In this document: in pieces, positions 8,683-19,161 of the stretch
How the letters are laid out: each line of letters begins with the position of its first letter
Position numbering within the stretch: position 1 is the first letter of the stretch
Source: Septoria linicola
Taxonomy: Eukaryota > Ascomycota > Dothideomycetes > Mycosphaerellales > Mycosphaerellaceae
Reading direction: 5' to 3'
Length of the DNA: 64,000 nt
Assembly (NCBI GenBank): GCA_024114885.1
Contig: CP099425.1
Location: 806,001 to 870,000 of the forward strand
Notes under the pieces: generated by a model
The model's database searches: none
What the model was told of the DNA's origin: nothing
The model's input: the letters and a program-made list of their open reading frames with translations, nothing else
Made by a program: the position numbers and the translations under genes

Positions 8683-10764
8683 TCATCCTCTGAGTGTATC
8701 ATCGAGGTTGCCTCTCCGACGCTTCAAGGGACTGAACTGGAATCCACTTCCATCTTGTGCGGTGAGCAGTATCGATGATCCAATCTTGCTCGCGCCAAGG
8801 AAACCTCCAATTGTCTTGGTACCGGCACCGAGTGCTCCAAAGCCTCTGCCGCCTAGGAGTGTCCTGCCAGGAAGTGCCTTTGCAGGCGCAGCCGTCTCCT
8901 CCTCTTCATCGAATAGTGTCTTGCCTACTCCACCCAACTTCCGATTCTTCTTGCTCTGCACTTTCTTCGCAGCCTCAGGCTTGTTGAATGTCTCGAACTC
9001 GACCAAAGATTTGCGCTTCTTCTGCTTTTTCTTTGTAGCAGCATCAGTGGGATTTGCAGGATCGTCTCCGTCGTGCACTTTAGTCTTGATCGTCTTAGTC
9101 GCCGCGGGCTTTGCAGCCGGAGCATTCTCTTGGCCTTGGCTGTGTACATCCTCGGCCTCTTCTGTGACCATCTCAAGCATAGGCATAACGGCCTTCTGCT
9201 TGCGTTGTTTCGGCGCTGGCTTTTTCACTTGCAAATTCTTATCAGCCGGGGCTAGTGGCAGTTTCTTCTGCTTAGTTGTGATTGCCGAAGTTGTAGGCGA
9301 CGTAGCAGGAACTTCATCCTCTTTTGCAGGCTTGTCGTCGTCGTCAGAGTTCGCCGCCTCGCGATCGCTTTCTGGGGCAATGCTAGCAGTCCTATTAAGG
9401 AAGGGAGTGATGCTGAAAGACGACTTCTCGCCGACTGCTGGAGCCTTGCGACCACGCTTCGCAGTAGGTCCGTCACCAGGCGTGCCGAGGGTGGTAGCAT
9501 CGGCGTCGAACGCGGCAGCCGGTCTCTTTTTCGCGTTGGCAGCCGCTGTGGTCCTCGAAGCTGTTCGTGCGGATTGAGCAGTTGCAGTGGCCTGTTCACG
9601 CGCTGCCTCCAGCTCTGCTTCGGTCTCCTTGAGCTTCTCTTTTGTCGATCTCAGCTTCGTGCGAAACTGCCCAAGCTTCTCGTCCAGCGTTGTCTTCTGT
9701 GCCTCAATGTCTGCAAGTTGCTTCTCTGCAGCTCTCTCGGCCTTTGCGCGCTCCTTCTTCTCCTTCGCAAGTTCCTGTCGAAGCTCCTCAAGTTGCTCGT
9801 CGTTGTCTGCCGTGGCTGTCGCTGTAGCTCCCGCCTGCTTCAGAGCCTTTGCAGATCGCTTCTTCTCCTTCTCCAGCTCTTCTTGGAGGCTCTCTAGCTG
9901 CTCCTCGAGCTTGTTCTTTGCCTTCTTCTCTTTGAGCAGATCCTTTCTCACATCTTCAGCTTGCGTATTCTCCTGTGCTGCTTCGAGCTCCTCCTCTGCT
10001 TTTTGACGCGCCCGCTTCTCTCGCGCCAGCTCCTTTCGCACTTCATCCACATTTACATCTGCTTGCGACACGTCTGCGGCCTCTTCAGCACGTTGTCGTG
10101 CACGCTTCTCCTTTGCTAATTCCCTCCTCAGCTGTTCCACTTGCTCTTCTTGCGCAATCTCAACACCAGTATTTCGTCGCTTCGCCATGGCGCGCTTTAC
10201 GTCGCGTTTTGCATTCTCCAGATCGCATTGGATCTCAGTCAATTGTCGTTGCAGGTCCAGCTTCTCGGTCATGAGAGCCTCTGTGTTTCCCGCTTGTGCT
10301 TTCAAGTGCTCCAATTGTGGTCGGAGCACGGACAGTTCTCGTGTCAGCGCGAGCTTCTCGGTCAGAAACGTCTCTGTGTCTGCTGCGTTGGTCTGCAGCG
10401 CTCTCGCCTCAGCTTGCAAAGTGCCAACTTCCTGTTCACGTGCGCGCAGCATAGTCTCAATGTCTGCCAGACGCGCCTCTGCCTCCTCGGCCCGTGCCAG
10501 GTTCTCTGTGACGAGTCGCTCGAATTGATCCGATCGTCCTTCCTCTTGGCCAAGCAGCTCGCGCAGCTCATCGTTGTCGTCCTCTAAGATATGTATGTCG
10601 AATCGCAGTCGGCGCATGTCCTCGTCCTTGCTGATCATGTCGACGAGATGGGTGCTGTTGGCGTACTTCAGCTCAGCAGCAGCCGTGTTGAGCGAGTGGT
10701 CGCGCATCCTGTCAGTGGACTGTATGGGCGCCATAACAGCTGCTTTGGTAGAGTGTGCAGGCAT
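8683..10764 (-). CDS. Long coiled-coil nuclear-type protein
   Basis: The frame is open from 10833, but its first codon there is TTG; the first ATG is at 10764, giving 693 residues, and a second candidate ATG is at 10734. Residues of roughly 35-400 form a long heptad-rich coiled coil, Glu/Lys/Arg/Ala-rich, with repeated blocks of the KEKRARQKAEEE type. The C-terminal third is basic and disordered, with KRGRK and KKKQKKRKS clusters typical of nuclear localisation, and ends in a FSPLKRRR segment followed by DDTL. This architecture resembles fungal mitotic or kinetochore coiled-coil proteins such as NIMA-interacting TinC, but that link is a guess from layout. Its start faces OST3 across about 240 bases, so the two probably share a divergent promoter. 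Confidence 0.8.
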   Translation of the reverse strand: MPAHSTKAAVMAPIQSTDRMRDHSLNTAAAELKYANSTHLVDMISKDEDMRRLRFDIHILEDDNDELRELLGQEEGRSDQFERLVTENLARAEEAEARLADIETMLRAREQEVGTLQAEARALQTNAADTETFLTEKLALTRELSVLRPQLEHLKAQAGNTEALMTEKLDLQRQLTEIQCDLENAKRDVKRAMAKRRNTGVEIAQEEQVEQLRRELAKEKRARQRAEEAADVSQADVNVDEVRKELAREKRARQKAEEELEAAQENTQAEDVRKDLLKEKKAKNKLEEQLESLQEELEKEKKRSAKALKQAGATATATADNDEQLEELRQELAKEKKERAKAERAAEKQLADIEAQKTTLDEKLGQFRTKLRSTKEKLKETEAELEAAREQATATAQSARTASRTTAAANAKKRPAAAFDADATTLGTPGDGPTAKRGRKAPAVGEKSSFSITPFLNRTASIAPESDREAANSDDDDKPAKEDEVPATSPTTSAITTKQKKLPLAPADKNLQVKKPAPKQRKQKAVMPMLEMVTEEAEDVHSQGQENAPAAKPAATKTIKTKVHDGDDPANPTDAATKKKQKKRKSLVEFETFNKPEAAKKVQSKKNRKLGGVGKTLFDEEEETAAPAKALPGRTLLGGRGFGALGAGTKTIGGFLGASKIGSSILLTAQDGSGFQFSPLKRRRGNLDDTLRG

Positions 10765-11003
10765 AGGATGCTGCGGTAGTAGTGTCGTTGCGTAATCTGT
10801 GCAGGTCGATTGGCGTCTGTGTTGACAAGTCAAAACAATGGCTAATGGCGGCGTTAGGGTTATGCTGCCGAGAGCCGAGCTGCAGCTACGACGTACCTGC
10901 CAAGTCTGTCGCCAAAGCTGTCCTTAACGGCAAGTACGACCCGCTCGATCTGTCCACCAGGCATCCATTGACTGCACAGCACACATCCACACACGCCGAC
11001 ACG
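10765..11003. promoter_or_regulatory. Divergent promoter region
   Basis: About 239 bases separate the start codons of the coiled-coil gene (minus) and OST3 (plus). Each gene's 5' UTR and promoter must lie here. No specific binding site is assigned. Confidence 0.5.
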
Positions 11004-12139
11004 ATGCGCGTGCTTTCTCTTCTCACGGCGGCGATTCTACCCTTGACGGCCTTTGCCGCAAAGTCCAAGTCGACCGACCGATTCGACGTGCAGAGCGCGA
11101 AGCCACAGCCGATCAAGCTCGATGACAATTCCTACGAGAAGCTCACCAAGGCTCCCCGCGATCACTCGGTTGCTGTGCTTTTGACGGCATTGGATGCGAG
11201 ATTTGGCTGTCAACTATGTAACGAGTTCCAGCCCGAGTGGGATCTGCTGGCAAAGAGCTGGACGAATGGCGACAAGAAGAAGGAGTCGAGGCTGGTCTTC
11301 GCTACTCTGGACTTTATGGACGGCAAGGCCACTTTCCAGTCGGTATGCAGTGTACTTGGTGAAGCGAATACCTCTGATATGTGCTAATATTTGGACAGAT
11401 GATGCTGCAAACAGCTCCAGTCCTGCTCTTCTTCCCACCCACCACTGGCCCACATGCAAAGACTGACAAGCCATATGAGAGACTGGACTTCAACACCGGG
11501 TATGTCGATACGTTCTATGTGCACTAATCTCCGCTGACGTATTCCACAGCATCAACAAAGCAGATCCAGTCCATGCCTGGCTGTCACGCAACCTACCAGG
11601 CCGACCACACCCGCAACTCGTCCGACCCATCAACTATGTCAAGATTGCAACCACGACCGTCGCTGTCCTTGGTGGTATCACCTTTGTTTCTGTTGCTGCA
11701 CCGTACATCTGGCCTATCATCCAGAACCGCAACCTCTGGGCAGCCATCAGCTTGATCGCCGTGCTGCTCTTCACCTCGGGACACATGTTCAACCACATCA
11801 GGAAAGTGCCATATGTGGCCTCAGACGGCAAGGGCGGCGTCAGCTACTTTGCCGGTGGTTTCCAGAACCAGTTCGGCTTAGAGACGCAGATTGTTGCGGC
11901 AATTTGTGAGTCTCCCTACAACACTGCTGACCTTGCCATTACTGACATTTCTGACAGATGGCGTCCTCTCCTTCGCCACCATCAGCCTGGCACTGAAGAC
12001 TCCTCGCATTGCCGACCCACGCCAACAGCAAATCGCCGTTCTTGTTTGGGCAGGCATTATCCTCGCCGTCTACTCGTTCTTGCTCAGCGTCTTCCGCGTG
12101 AAGAATGGTGGTTACCCATTCTGGCTGCCACCTTTCTAG
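11004..12139 (+). CDS. OST3: Oligosaccharyltransferase subunit OST3/OST6
   Basis: Subunit of the ER oligosaccharyltransferase that helps N-glycosylate nascent proteins; its lumenal thioredoxin-like domain forms transient disulfides with substrates. Four exons are read: 11004-11342, 11399-11499, 11550-11905 and 11958-12139, with introns of 56, 50 and 52 bases (donors GTATGC, GTATGT, GTGAGT). The product has 325 residues, close to the family size. A signal peptide covers residues 1-19. The thioredoxin-fold redox pair is C69-Q-L-C72. Four hydrophobic segments follow in the C-terminal half, with conserved GHMFNHIR between the second and third and a VFRVKNGGYPFWLPPF-like end that matches the family. 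The start at 11004 is chosen because it begins the signal peptide; an upstream in-frame extension lacks such a feature. Confidence 0.95.
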
Positions 12140-12866
12140 TGGCTGCATTGAGTACTTGAGATCACCCGACAGTCGTCTCGCTGATCAGATCTACAGCGCA
12201 TTGCATATGTACTGAACGGCATAGCATACCACGAAAAGAAGTGATAGATCTAGCCGGACTTGATCCGTTTCATCATATGGCTCATCCGTGTGCACCGACT
12301 GACGCTGGCAGTTCCGAAAACATCGTTCGATCTCCGGCTCGCCTGAAGCATCGTAACCTCGACGACTTTTCTCTCGTTATCAGATACTTCCTTTCCGCAT
12401 GCTCTCTATTCTTCAATAAATTGGCCGGAGTCGCAGCCTGGAATTTTGGAGATTAATGCCAAAACTGTACTCCACCACTGGTGCTACAAGTGTGCAAGCA
12501 TGGAACGTTGGAACCCGGTACCATAGTGACTTTCCACTACTCCGCACAGCGACTCGTTCGGAGGCAGGATCATAATGTCGCGCGAATTTTCAAGTTTCGG
12601 AACACGGTCTACTCACTACGGCGCTCGACACGCATATATCGGACAGGTCGTCTATGAGCTTGTGTGGGAGATGATTGCGGACACAAGCCAGCTTTGAGAG
12701 GAGTGGTACTCGAATCACAATACACCTAACCCGCTTCGCCTAACATGGTATCTCTCCACAAGACTGTCTCAGCCATGCCCAGGATCGCAGCTTCGCCATG
12801 GACCGAAAATATTGCCAGCGAAGAGAGAAGCACAGTCGGCTCTTCTTCATGTCAACCATATCACAC
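12140..12866. other. Intergenic between convergent genes, 727 bases
   Basis: This holds the 3' regions of OST3 and the zinc-finger gene, which point at each other. I see no RNA gene or repeat. Confidence 0.55.
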
Positions 12867-13470
12867 TCAATCAGCCAGTGCCGATGGCCAGAAGAGCTGC
12901 TCGCCACCTTCGTCTTTGTGGACCTGCCGCACATGGCGAAGCAGAGCGTCACGACGAGAGAATCCCTTCGCCGCCCATTCACAGCTAGCAACAGGACACT
13001 TGTGGAAGCTCCATCTAGCGCGATTTGGGTCATGGACGGGCAGATGCCTGTTCAGATCTTTCGGCCAACGAAAGTCCCTCTCACACCCTGGAAACATGCA
13101 CCGATGCTTCGCAGTGTGTGATGCTCCGACTGCGGAAGCTTGGGAGCCACCTGTACCTGGGAAAGGCTCATGCCTCGCAGAAAGCTCCACCCTAGCCACT
13201 GATTCTGGCACGAGGGACATTTCCCTACCCTGCGGCTGTTGTGCAGGAGAGCCACGTCTCTTTGAGGTTACCTTAGCTATTGTTAGTACTGGGGTGTGAT
13301 CGAGTAGGTTCTGACACACTCACATATTCTACGTGCGCCGAATCCTGGAACCCGTACTGCTCAGTGCTTCTGATGCTTGTGTCGAGCGGAAGCTTCGAGT
13401 CACTTTGGGCAGAGGTCCAGTCGGAAACGGGTGCTAGGTGCTCTCGCCAGTCCACGAGATCTTCCTCCAT
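12867..13470 (-). CDS. C2H2 zinc-finger protein, small
   Basis: Two exons (13470-13324 and 13271-12867) are joined across a 52-base intron with donor GTGAGT, a perfect TACTAAC branch site and acceptor CTAAG; the earlier AG would lead straight into a stop. The product has 183 residues. Two adjacent fingers lie in the C-terminal half: C-x4-C-x12-H-x3-H (starting CMFPGC) and C-x4-C-x15-H-x4-H (starting CPVASC). Such paired fingers are typical of fungal DNA-binding regulators, so a nuclear role is likely; targets are unknown. The N-terminal 50 residues are acidic and polar. An additional 5' exon cannot be excluded, so the start is tentative. Confidence 0.7.
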
Positions 13471-16161
13471 CTCAAGATCACGTGGCTGTGAGTATCGACT
13501 GGAACTTCATGATCGTCTGCTGGCTTCCCTCGAACGCGACGAAGATATATAGCAATTCTGCGTCTTACGGCGGCCACACGGCCTCAACTGCTGAGCAGTC
13601 TTGCATTACTTTTGGTGAAATATATCATTGCCTCGATCGCGGGACCTTGACTGTCCACCTGGATACTGTCGTGGAACGTCTAGAATGTTTGCCATTGGCT
13701 GAAACCCGGCCCTGAGGTCGGGAGTCGCCCGCGAAGCTGTTTTTTCACGCGATCTCTCACCCCCTGCAATGCACTGCGGCTAAGTATGATCTGCGGATTG
13801 ACAGCGCATCCCCGCCCTCCTTGGCGCTTAGACGCCATAGGAAAGAGAACCGGCAACACGCAGCACGAGTGTAGTCATGGCACAACAAAAGTCTGAACGC
13901 CCACTTGCTCTGCTTGGCTTTGGTGTCTGATGGTCTATACCTTTCCTCGTCACGAAACGTACCTGCTCATACAACGCAAGACATTACGGGGCCACCAACC
14001 AAGAGGGCGAGTGCGCATCAATCACTCAACAGCTCAGTACTGAGCGTGAGAACACCACGGATCATTGTATCACCTCTGCGAAGACCTCTGTTCGAAGCAA
14101 AGACATCTCCAGACAGGCAGCATCGGTGATCCACTTCGGACTAGAGTCAGAAGTCGGAAATTCGACATGGGGACATTGGCTGAACACTACATCTTCATCC
14201 TACCTCATTACTGTCCAAGGGATACGGATGCTCTTGCAGCTCAGCATACACGGTCACAAAATCAACAGTCGGCGACTGAATAGCAGCAATCCTCAAGAGA
14301 GTAGTTCGCCAGCTTTACGACTTCAGCTTCCGTGAAACCCTAGGCCTCCATCAAATCTCACACGCATGTAAATCTCCAGCGAGGCACGCGCGACCGATCG
14401 TGAGAGTAGCAGCACTGGTAATTCGGCGTGCAGAGGAAACTTCTTCCACTATTCCTATCAATACCACTTTCTATGAACAGCTGCATCAAGATTCAGCCCG
14501 CGCGGTCGGTCCCGCACTACTGCACCTTCACCTGCACCTTCACCTTGACTTCCCTCTCGCTCCCCCACAACCAAACGAATCCTAATCCAACCCTGACCGA
14601 CATAATTAGTTCCAAAACAAGCTTACTCATCGGAATTAGCGAGCGTAGCTCAGTCGGTACGGCTCATTGAGATCGTACCTTAGCAGAAGGCAAAGACGAT
14701 ATTATAACAATATCACATCTTGAGCCTTCTGCTAGCTGAGTGTCCGATGCGATGACCTGCTCCGATAGCAGATGTACGAGTTCCTTCCCTGATACATATA
14801 CATCATTCAAGGGTGGGGGCTCGGAACTGCTTTTTGCTTTTTTGTTTTTGCTGGGGAGGCTGTTAGTCTGTGGGAGTGAGTACCTTTTTTTTTCGTTTCT
14901 GGAGCTAGAGACGCGGTGGAGAGACATTCTCAAAATTTCGAGAGGCCGGAGGGCCGGCTCAAGAAGATGGTGCGAGGATTGATGGCATCATTGGTATATT
15001 GATGATCGCTGAGCCATCGTGTGTAGCGTGGTGAAGCGCACCTGCAGTCCTTCGCTAGCTCGGCCAGGTCTGCATGTCACTCTAATAGACGCCTCGCATT
15101 GCTCACTCAGTTCGTCCGCTCGCACATCTCGACCTGTACAATCTCAACGGATCAACTCAGCGTGACTAAATGCCATAACACGCCTCGACTGCCCGGCCGT
15201 GCGTGTACCATCTACCACGATATGAATAAGGACAGTCGAACATTTGTGCAGTCCTAGGAGCCAGTCAGCGGAGAAGATCGTATCTTGTAGGTTCAGGACA
15301 GATCCAATTGTCGTAAGCATGCACAATTGCTATGGTCGGGGAAATCCCGACAGCATACTTCGATAGCAACATCACACACAAACTTCACGTCACCCTGATA
15401 AGTCCAGCACGGCATTACCAGCTGGCAGAATCATCATATCGTTCACCATCCAATGAACGTATAAGCTGAGTGCTGCTCTTCTTCCTGCACTCTTTCCCTT
15501 ACATACAAGACAGCCGACTCGGAATCACTGCAAAGAGTCAAAACAAGACCAGCATTCGAACGAGCCAATATGACGACGATCAGGCCGTCTATCAGCCAAT
15601 ATCTTGGCCCTCCCGTGCAAGAGCACAACGAGTCCTTCTTCCGTTTTGCAATGCTGCACGCAAACCGGCGAACAAGGGATCTCAAACGATTACTATGCCT
15701 TCTATGTGGCTATCTCGCTCGTGGCGCTGTTCATGATGCTGCGCAAAATTTCGAGAGCCAGCCGTAAGATTGTGTGTGACGTGGAGATCACTATCGGTGT
15801 GAAAGTTGAGCTTAAGGTCGAAAGAAAGCGCCGGCGTTGTCAACAGCGATTTTCTGCAACGAGAACACGATTTCCTGGAGTTGACTTGAAGGGCCAGTGG
15901 CAAGTGGACGTGCATTTGAGTTGATACAACAGCTCACTCAGTGACTTGGGAGAGTTTTAAGGAGTCAGGCACTCCCAGGCGTGACAAGAATTTGATTGTT
16001 TGTGGTCTACTAGTCTAGTTTGGCACCAAAACCAGAAGTAGAGAGCAGGCCAGCTTTCGAGACTACATGCTCGTGGAGATGCAGCTACCATCCAGCTCGC
16101 GCCCAATTCTCGCGTCCCGGGGTAAACCATCTAATACAGAAGCATACTGGCCCTCCAAAAA
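13471..16161. other. Gene-poor stretch, 2.7 kb
   Basis: No convincing gene is seen. A tRNA-like 5' segment with a strong hairpin lies at 14639-14740 and is listed separately. A pyrimidine-rich tract of CACCTTCACCT repeats lies near 14520-14560, and T-runs lie near 14831-14893. At 15604-15924 (+) there is a 106-codon frame with one strongly hydrophobic segment after YYAFYV; it could be a small membrane protein, but the N-terminus overlaps another open frame and neither has supporting features. Confidence 0.5.
14639..14740 (+). ncRNA. Possible Pol III-type RNA: tRNA A-box plus hairpin
   Basis: TAGCTCAGTCGG at 14646-14657 matches the tRNA A-box consensus TRGCNNAGYNGG exactly and sits eight bases after a tRNA-like 5' end. 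No B-box follows and no cloverleaf can be folded. Instead, a perfect 11-bp inverted repeat (14681-14691 with 14724-14734) and an inner 6-bp one (14698-14703 with 14709-14714) form a long hairpin with a five-base loop. T-runs that could end Pol III transcription lie further on, at 14831-14835, 14838-14843 and 14885-14893. It may be a tRNA fragment, a short non-autonomous element, or an unrelated hairpin. Confidence 0.3.
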
Positions 16162-18239
16162 TCACTCAGACCCAGCAGCCCGCGCACCTTTCATATTGAT
16201 CACTTGACCCCCTCCTCCAGCAATCTGCGGCAGTTTCCTCCATCCAGGTACTTCCGCATTGGCTTTGTGCTTAATAACTTTCCAAGGCGACGGGAATCCC
16301 GCCGTCACCACGTTGCCTGCCTTCATACCTAATATCACAAGTATGAGCTGCGTATGCAAGACAGTACCTAGCAAGAAACCTTGGCTGATCAGTGATGAAA
16401 GTCTCGACTCAACCGATATGGTCGAGGCAGCTGCCTCTTCTTCGATTTCCAAGTCTGCGCCATCGAGATCCGGATCAACGTATGATGCATCTTGAGGATT
16501 TTGGGATGACTTCTCTGCCAAGTTGAATGCTCGTACGAGCTTGTTGATGTCGAGCAGAGTGTTGCCTTCGTTTTCTGGTCTTCCGCTCTGCTTGTGTCCA
16601 CTAATCTGCCACGTTCTGACGATCAGGGCCCGCCACACGTGCACCTCGCACCGATTTTGTAGCTGGAGAAGAATGCGGAAGTGAAGGAGCCAGTCTGCGG
16701 AGGGTGACCCAAGGTCCAAGTGTCTGCGGAATAGTCCGAGGTCGCCTGTACGCATGGCCTGCATGATTGGACCAAAGTGCTGTTGGAAGTGCAGCGCCTC
16801 GTGGCGTTGTAGAAGTGAGGCAGAAGGAAAGCGACCCAATATGAGGTTGCAGGTAGTCAAGTAGACCAGGATGTGCCGACGCTGTCTGACACATGAGGAG
16901 TCTGTAGGACTGAGATTGTAAGCGTGTTGGAGTGCCTCTTGTGCTCGATAGAAGTGGTTCGTCTGGAAGAGGAATCGTCCGAGGTAGTACAAATACGTGA
17001 CTTGCTCGCTCCGAGGGTATGCTGATAGAGGAGGAGACTGGTTGCCAATGTTCATGAAGATCATGGTGGCGTTACGCGTCTTGCGGCATTGGAATAAGAT
17101 CTTCAAGCAGATGTTCGCGATCTTGTAGATTCCCTTCTTTTTGCCAGTGGGCCTTCCGTCTTTGCCGAGTCCAGATGTTCTGTCGTTCAGGCACGTTGTG
17201 AAGGCTTTGCGTAGCGTATCTGCTGCTCGTTCTGGAAGGGTGTCGCGAGGTCCTCCTTCGCCATCACCGTCGACAGGTTCGTCTGATTTGAGATGAGCGA
17301 TCAACTCTGGCTGCTTGTCGAGTCCAATGGCAAGGCGGCAAACCAGCTTAGCGCAATTCACGACAGGCAATAGCATGAGGTGGCCGTACGCAGGATGAAC
17401 GAGCGCACTCTGCGCCTTCTCTTGTAGAGTAATCAAAGAGTTGTATGTCTCGAGGTACCCATTTCTTTCCAGATCCACATCGCGCAAGTAAGTCAGATAG
17501 TGTGCGATGAAAGTGATGAATGGCGTCCACGATCCATTGCCGCCGGTGCCATCACGAGCCGCAACGAGTGACTGAGTACACTTCTTCTCCAACGCGTCTT
17601 CGCTTCCTTTAGGGTACGCTTGCCGCAGCTCTGCAATCATGTTCGAATGATCCCCAGTGAAAGGAGGTTCGAACGTCAGGATGTTGGTGAGCTGTTCTTC
17701 ATTTTCCGCCTGAATATATCCATTGATTGCAGTCAAGCACTGACCCAGCATCGCTGTCATTGCAATAGATGGGGCCATGGCGGAATCTGAGCCGTGGACG
17801 AGAGCTTCACTGTCTGCTGCAACTTCTTCACCGGCCCAGTCGTATTCCAGGAAATACTGGATCAACGCGGTCGTCAACCACTGTTGTACTTGTCGGCTTA
17901 CTTTTGACAGAGGTTTGTCAAATTCTGATCCAAAATGAGCTGCAGCTTCGTCGCACAAGTACACCAGGTCTTGCTCTTCGAGTTCGTAATTGAAAGAAAG
18001 TTGAGCCAATTCCGGCGCGACAGATCTCACCCACTCAGCGAGCCATTGTCCCGTAAACCGCGCCTCACGTTTCGAACTGTCACCAAGTAACCACGGAGCA
18101 GCTTCCCTGTTGGACGATGTGCACTATGTATGGAAATGTGAGCAGGTGAAGTAATGTGTAGGTCCGAAGGTATACACACAGGAGCTGACTCCGCGACGCC
18201 ATGATTGGCGGCTCGTGCGGATGTCTGACCAGAATTCAT
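16162..18239 (-). CDS. PCI-domain protein, Thp1/PCID2 (CSN12-like)
   Basis: Member of the Thp1/PCID2/CSN12 family. Thp1 acts in the TREX-2 complex, linking transcription to mRNA export at the nuclear pore. Family blocks are clear in the C-terminal two thirds: KKGIYKIANICLK, then YPRSEQVTYLYYLGRF with FYRAQEAL, then LGRFPSASLL, and a winged-helix end with a LISQGFLLGTV segment. Family members usually begin at the helix that here reads LGQCLTAINGYIQ, for which ATG 17778 would fit. However, the frame stays open upstream to at least 18105 with no ATG, and joins an upstream ATG at 18239 if a 71-base intron (18107-18177, donor GTGTAT, acceptor CAACAG) is removed, giving 668 residues. I use that model. 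The roughly 100-residue N-terminal extension is therefore uncertain; the identity of the PCI part is not. Confidence 0.78.
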
Positions 18240-19161
18240 CTTGCGAGAGATGCAGCAACAGCCAATCGCATCAGGACACTAGTGTTTGTACAATGTCATA
18301 GAAAGGTCACAGAGTACCATGAGAGAACAAGACTGCTATAGGCAAATGTCTTCCTTTGTTGTGCAGTCTCACAAATCCGAGACCACGACCCACAGCATTC
18401 CAGCGACAACATAGAGTACCAAGCTGCGCACGATTTCACTAAAGAGACCAGATATTCTTAGTTTTTATGCTTGCATTTTCGTAAATAATCTACATAGAGC
18501 AACACCCAACCGCACAACTGGGTATCCTCGAGGAGAAAGAAAGGAAATAGAACACGAATCCTCCAGTTGTCCAGAAGCAGTGGTGTACCAAAAGCCAGTG
18601 GTATATTCCTGTTCTAGACTGCCTCAACCGCATGGCCACCTTGGCTGGAAAGGCCAGACAAGGTTCGACAAAGATAACTCGCTCAATTCGCAATTTGACG
18701 GGAAAGGTCACTCTGTGTGCTGTGCTAGTAGGAAAGCAAGGCCCAGTCGCCTGCATCAGATCCTCGGTAGATCTTGCGCATCTCACCAAGGTTCAAATTG
18801 GCTGTTGAGGCAGGTCCATGCTGTGGTACAGGGGGGACAAGGAACAGAGGTGCCGGCGTTCGAGAGGGGCCTGTATTTACACGTCTCAAAGCATGATCGG
18901 TGTATGTTGAAGATGGTGGCCTAGCACTGCTCCCATTGCTGACATCGCGTTCGTGCACGGAAGTGCTGATGTTGACCGACGATGCTGCACTGTGGTTATT
19001 CGAGTGGATGGGTCTACGATCATCGGGCGCAGGCGATACTGAAGGGGTCCTATTCCAACCTCGATAGCTAAGATAATCATGGATAGCAGGACGTAATTCA
19101 TTAACGCAAGGGAAAGGATCCGAAAACGATCGCTCTAGTCGGTGTTGACTAGATGGATCGT
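18240..19161. other. Intergenic, 922 bases, with an open minus frame
   Basis: The upstream part is the PCI gene's promoter side. A minus-strand frame is stop-free from about 19160 to 18725. It is shifted relative to the SH3 gene's last exon and is rich in Ser, Pro and Arg. It could be a missed alternative 3' exon of that gene, but no splice pair was found, so it is left unassigned. Confidence 0.4.

Noticed and set aside
8708..9577. 289-codon plus frame antisense to the coiled-coil gene
   Set aside because: Ser/Phe/Leu-rich shadow of a Lys/Glu-rich coding strand; no family features.
14639..14720. Intact tRNA gene
   Set aside because: The A-box is perfect but there is no B-box, anticodon arm or 3' acceptor; only a possible relic or other Pol III RNA remains.
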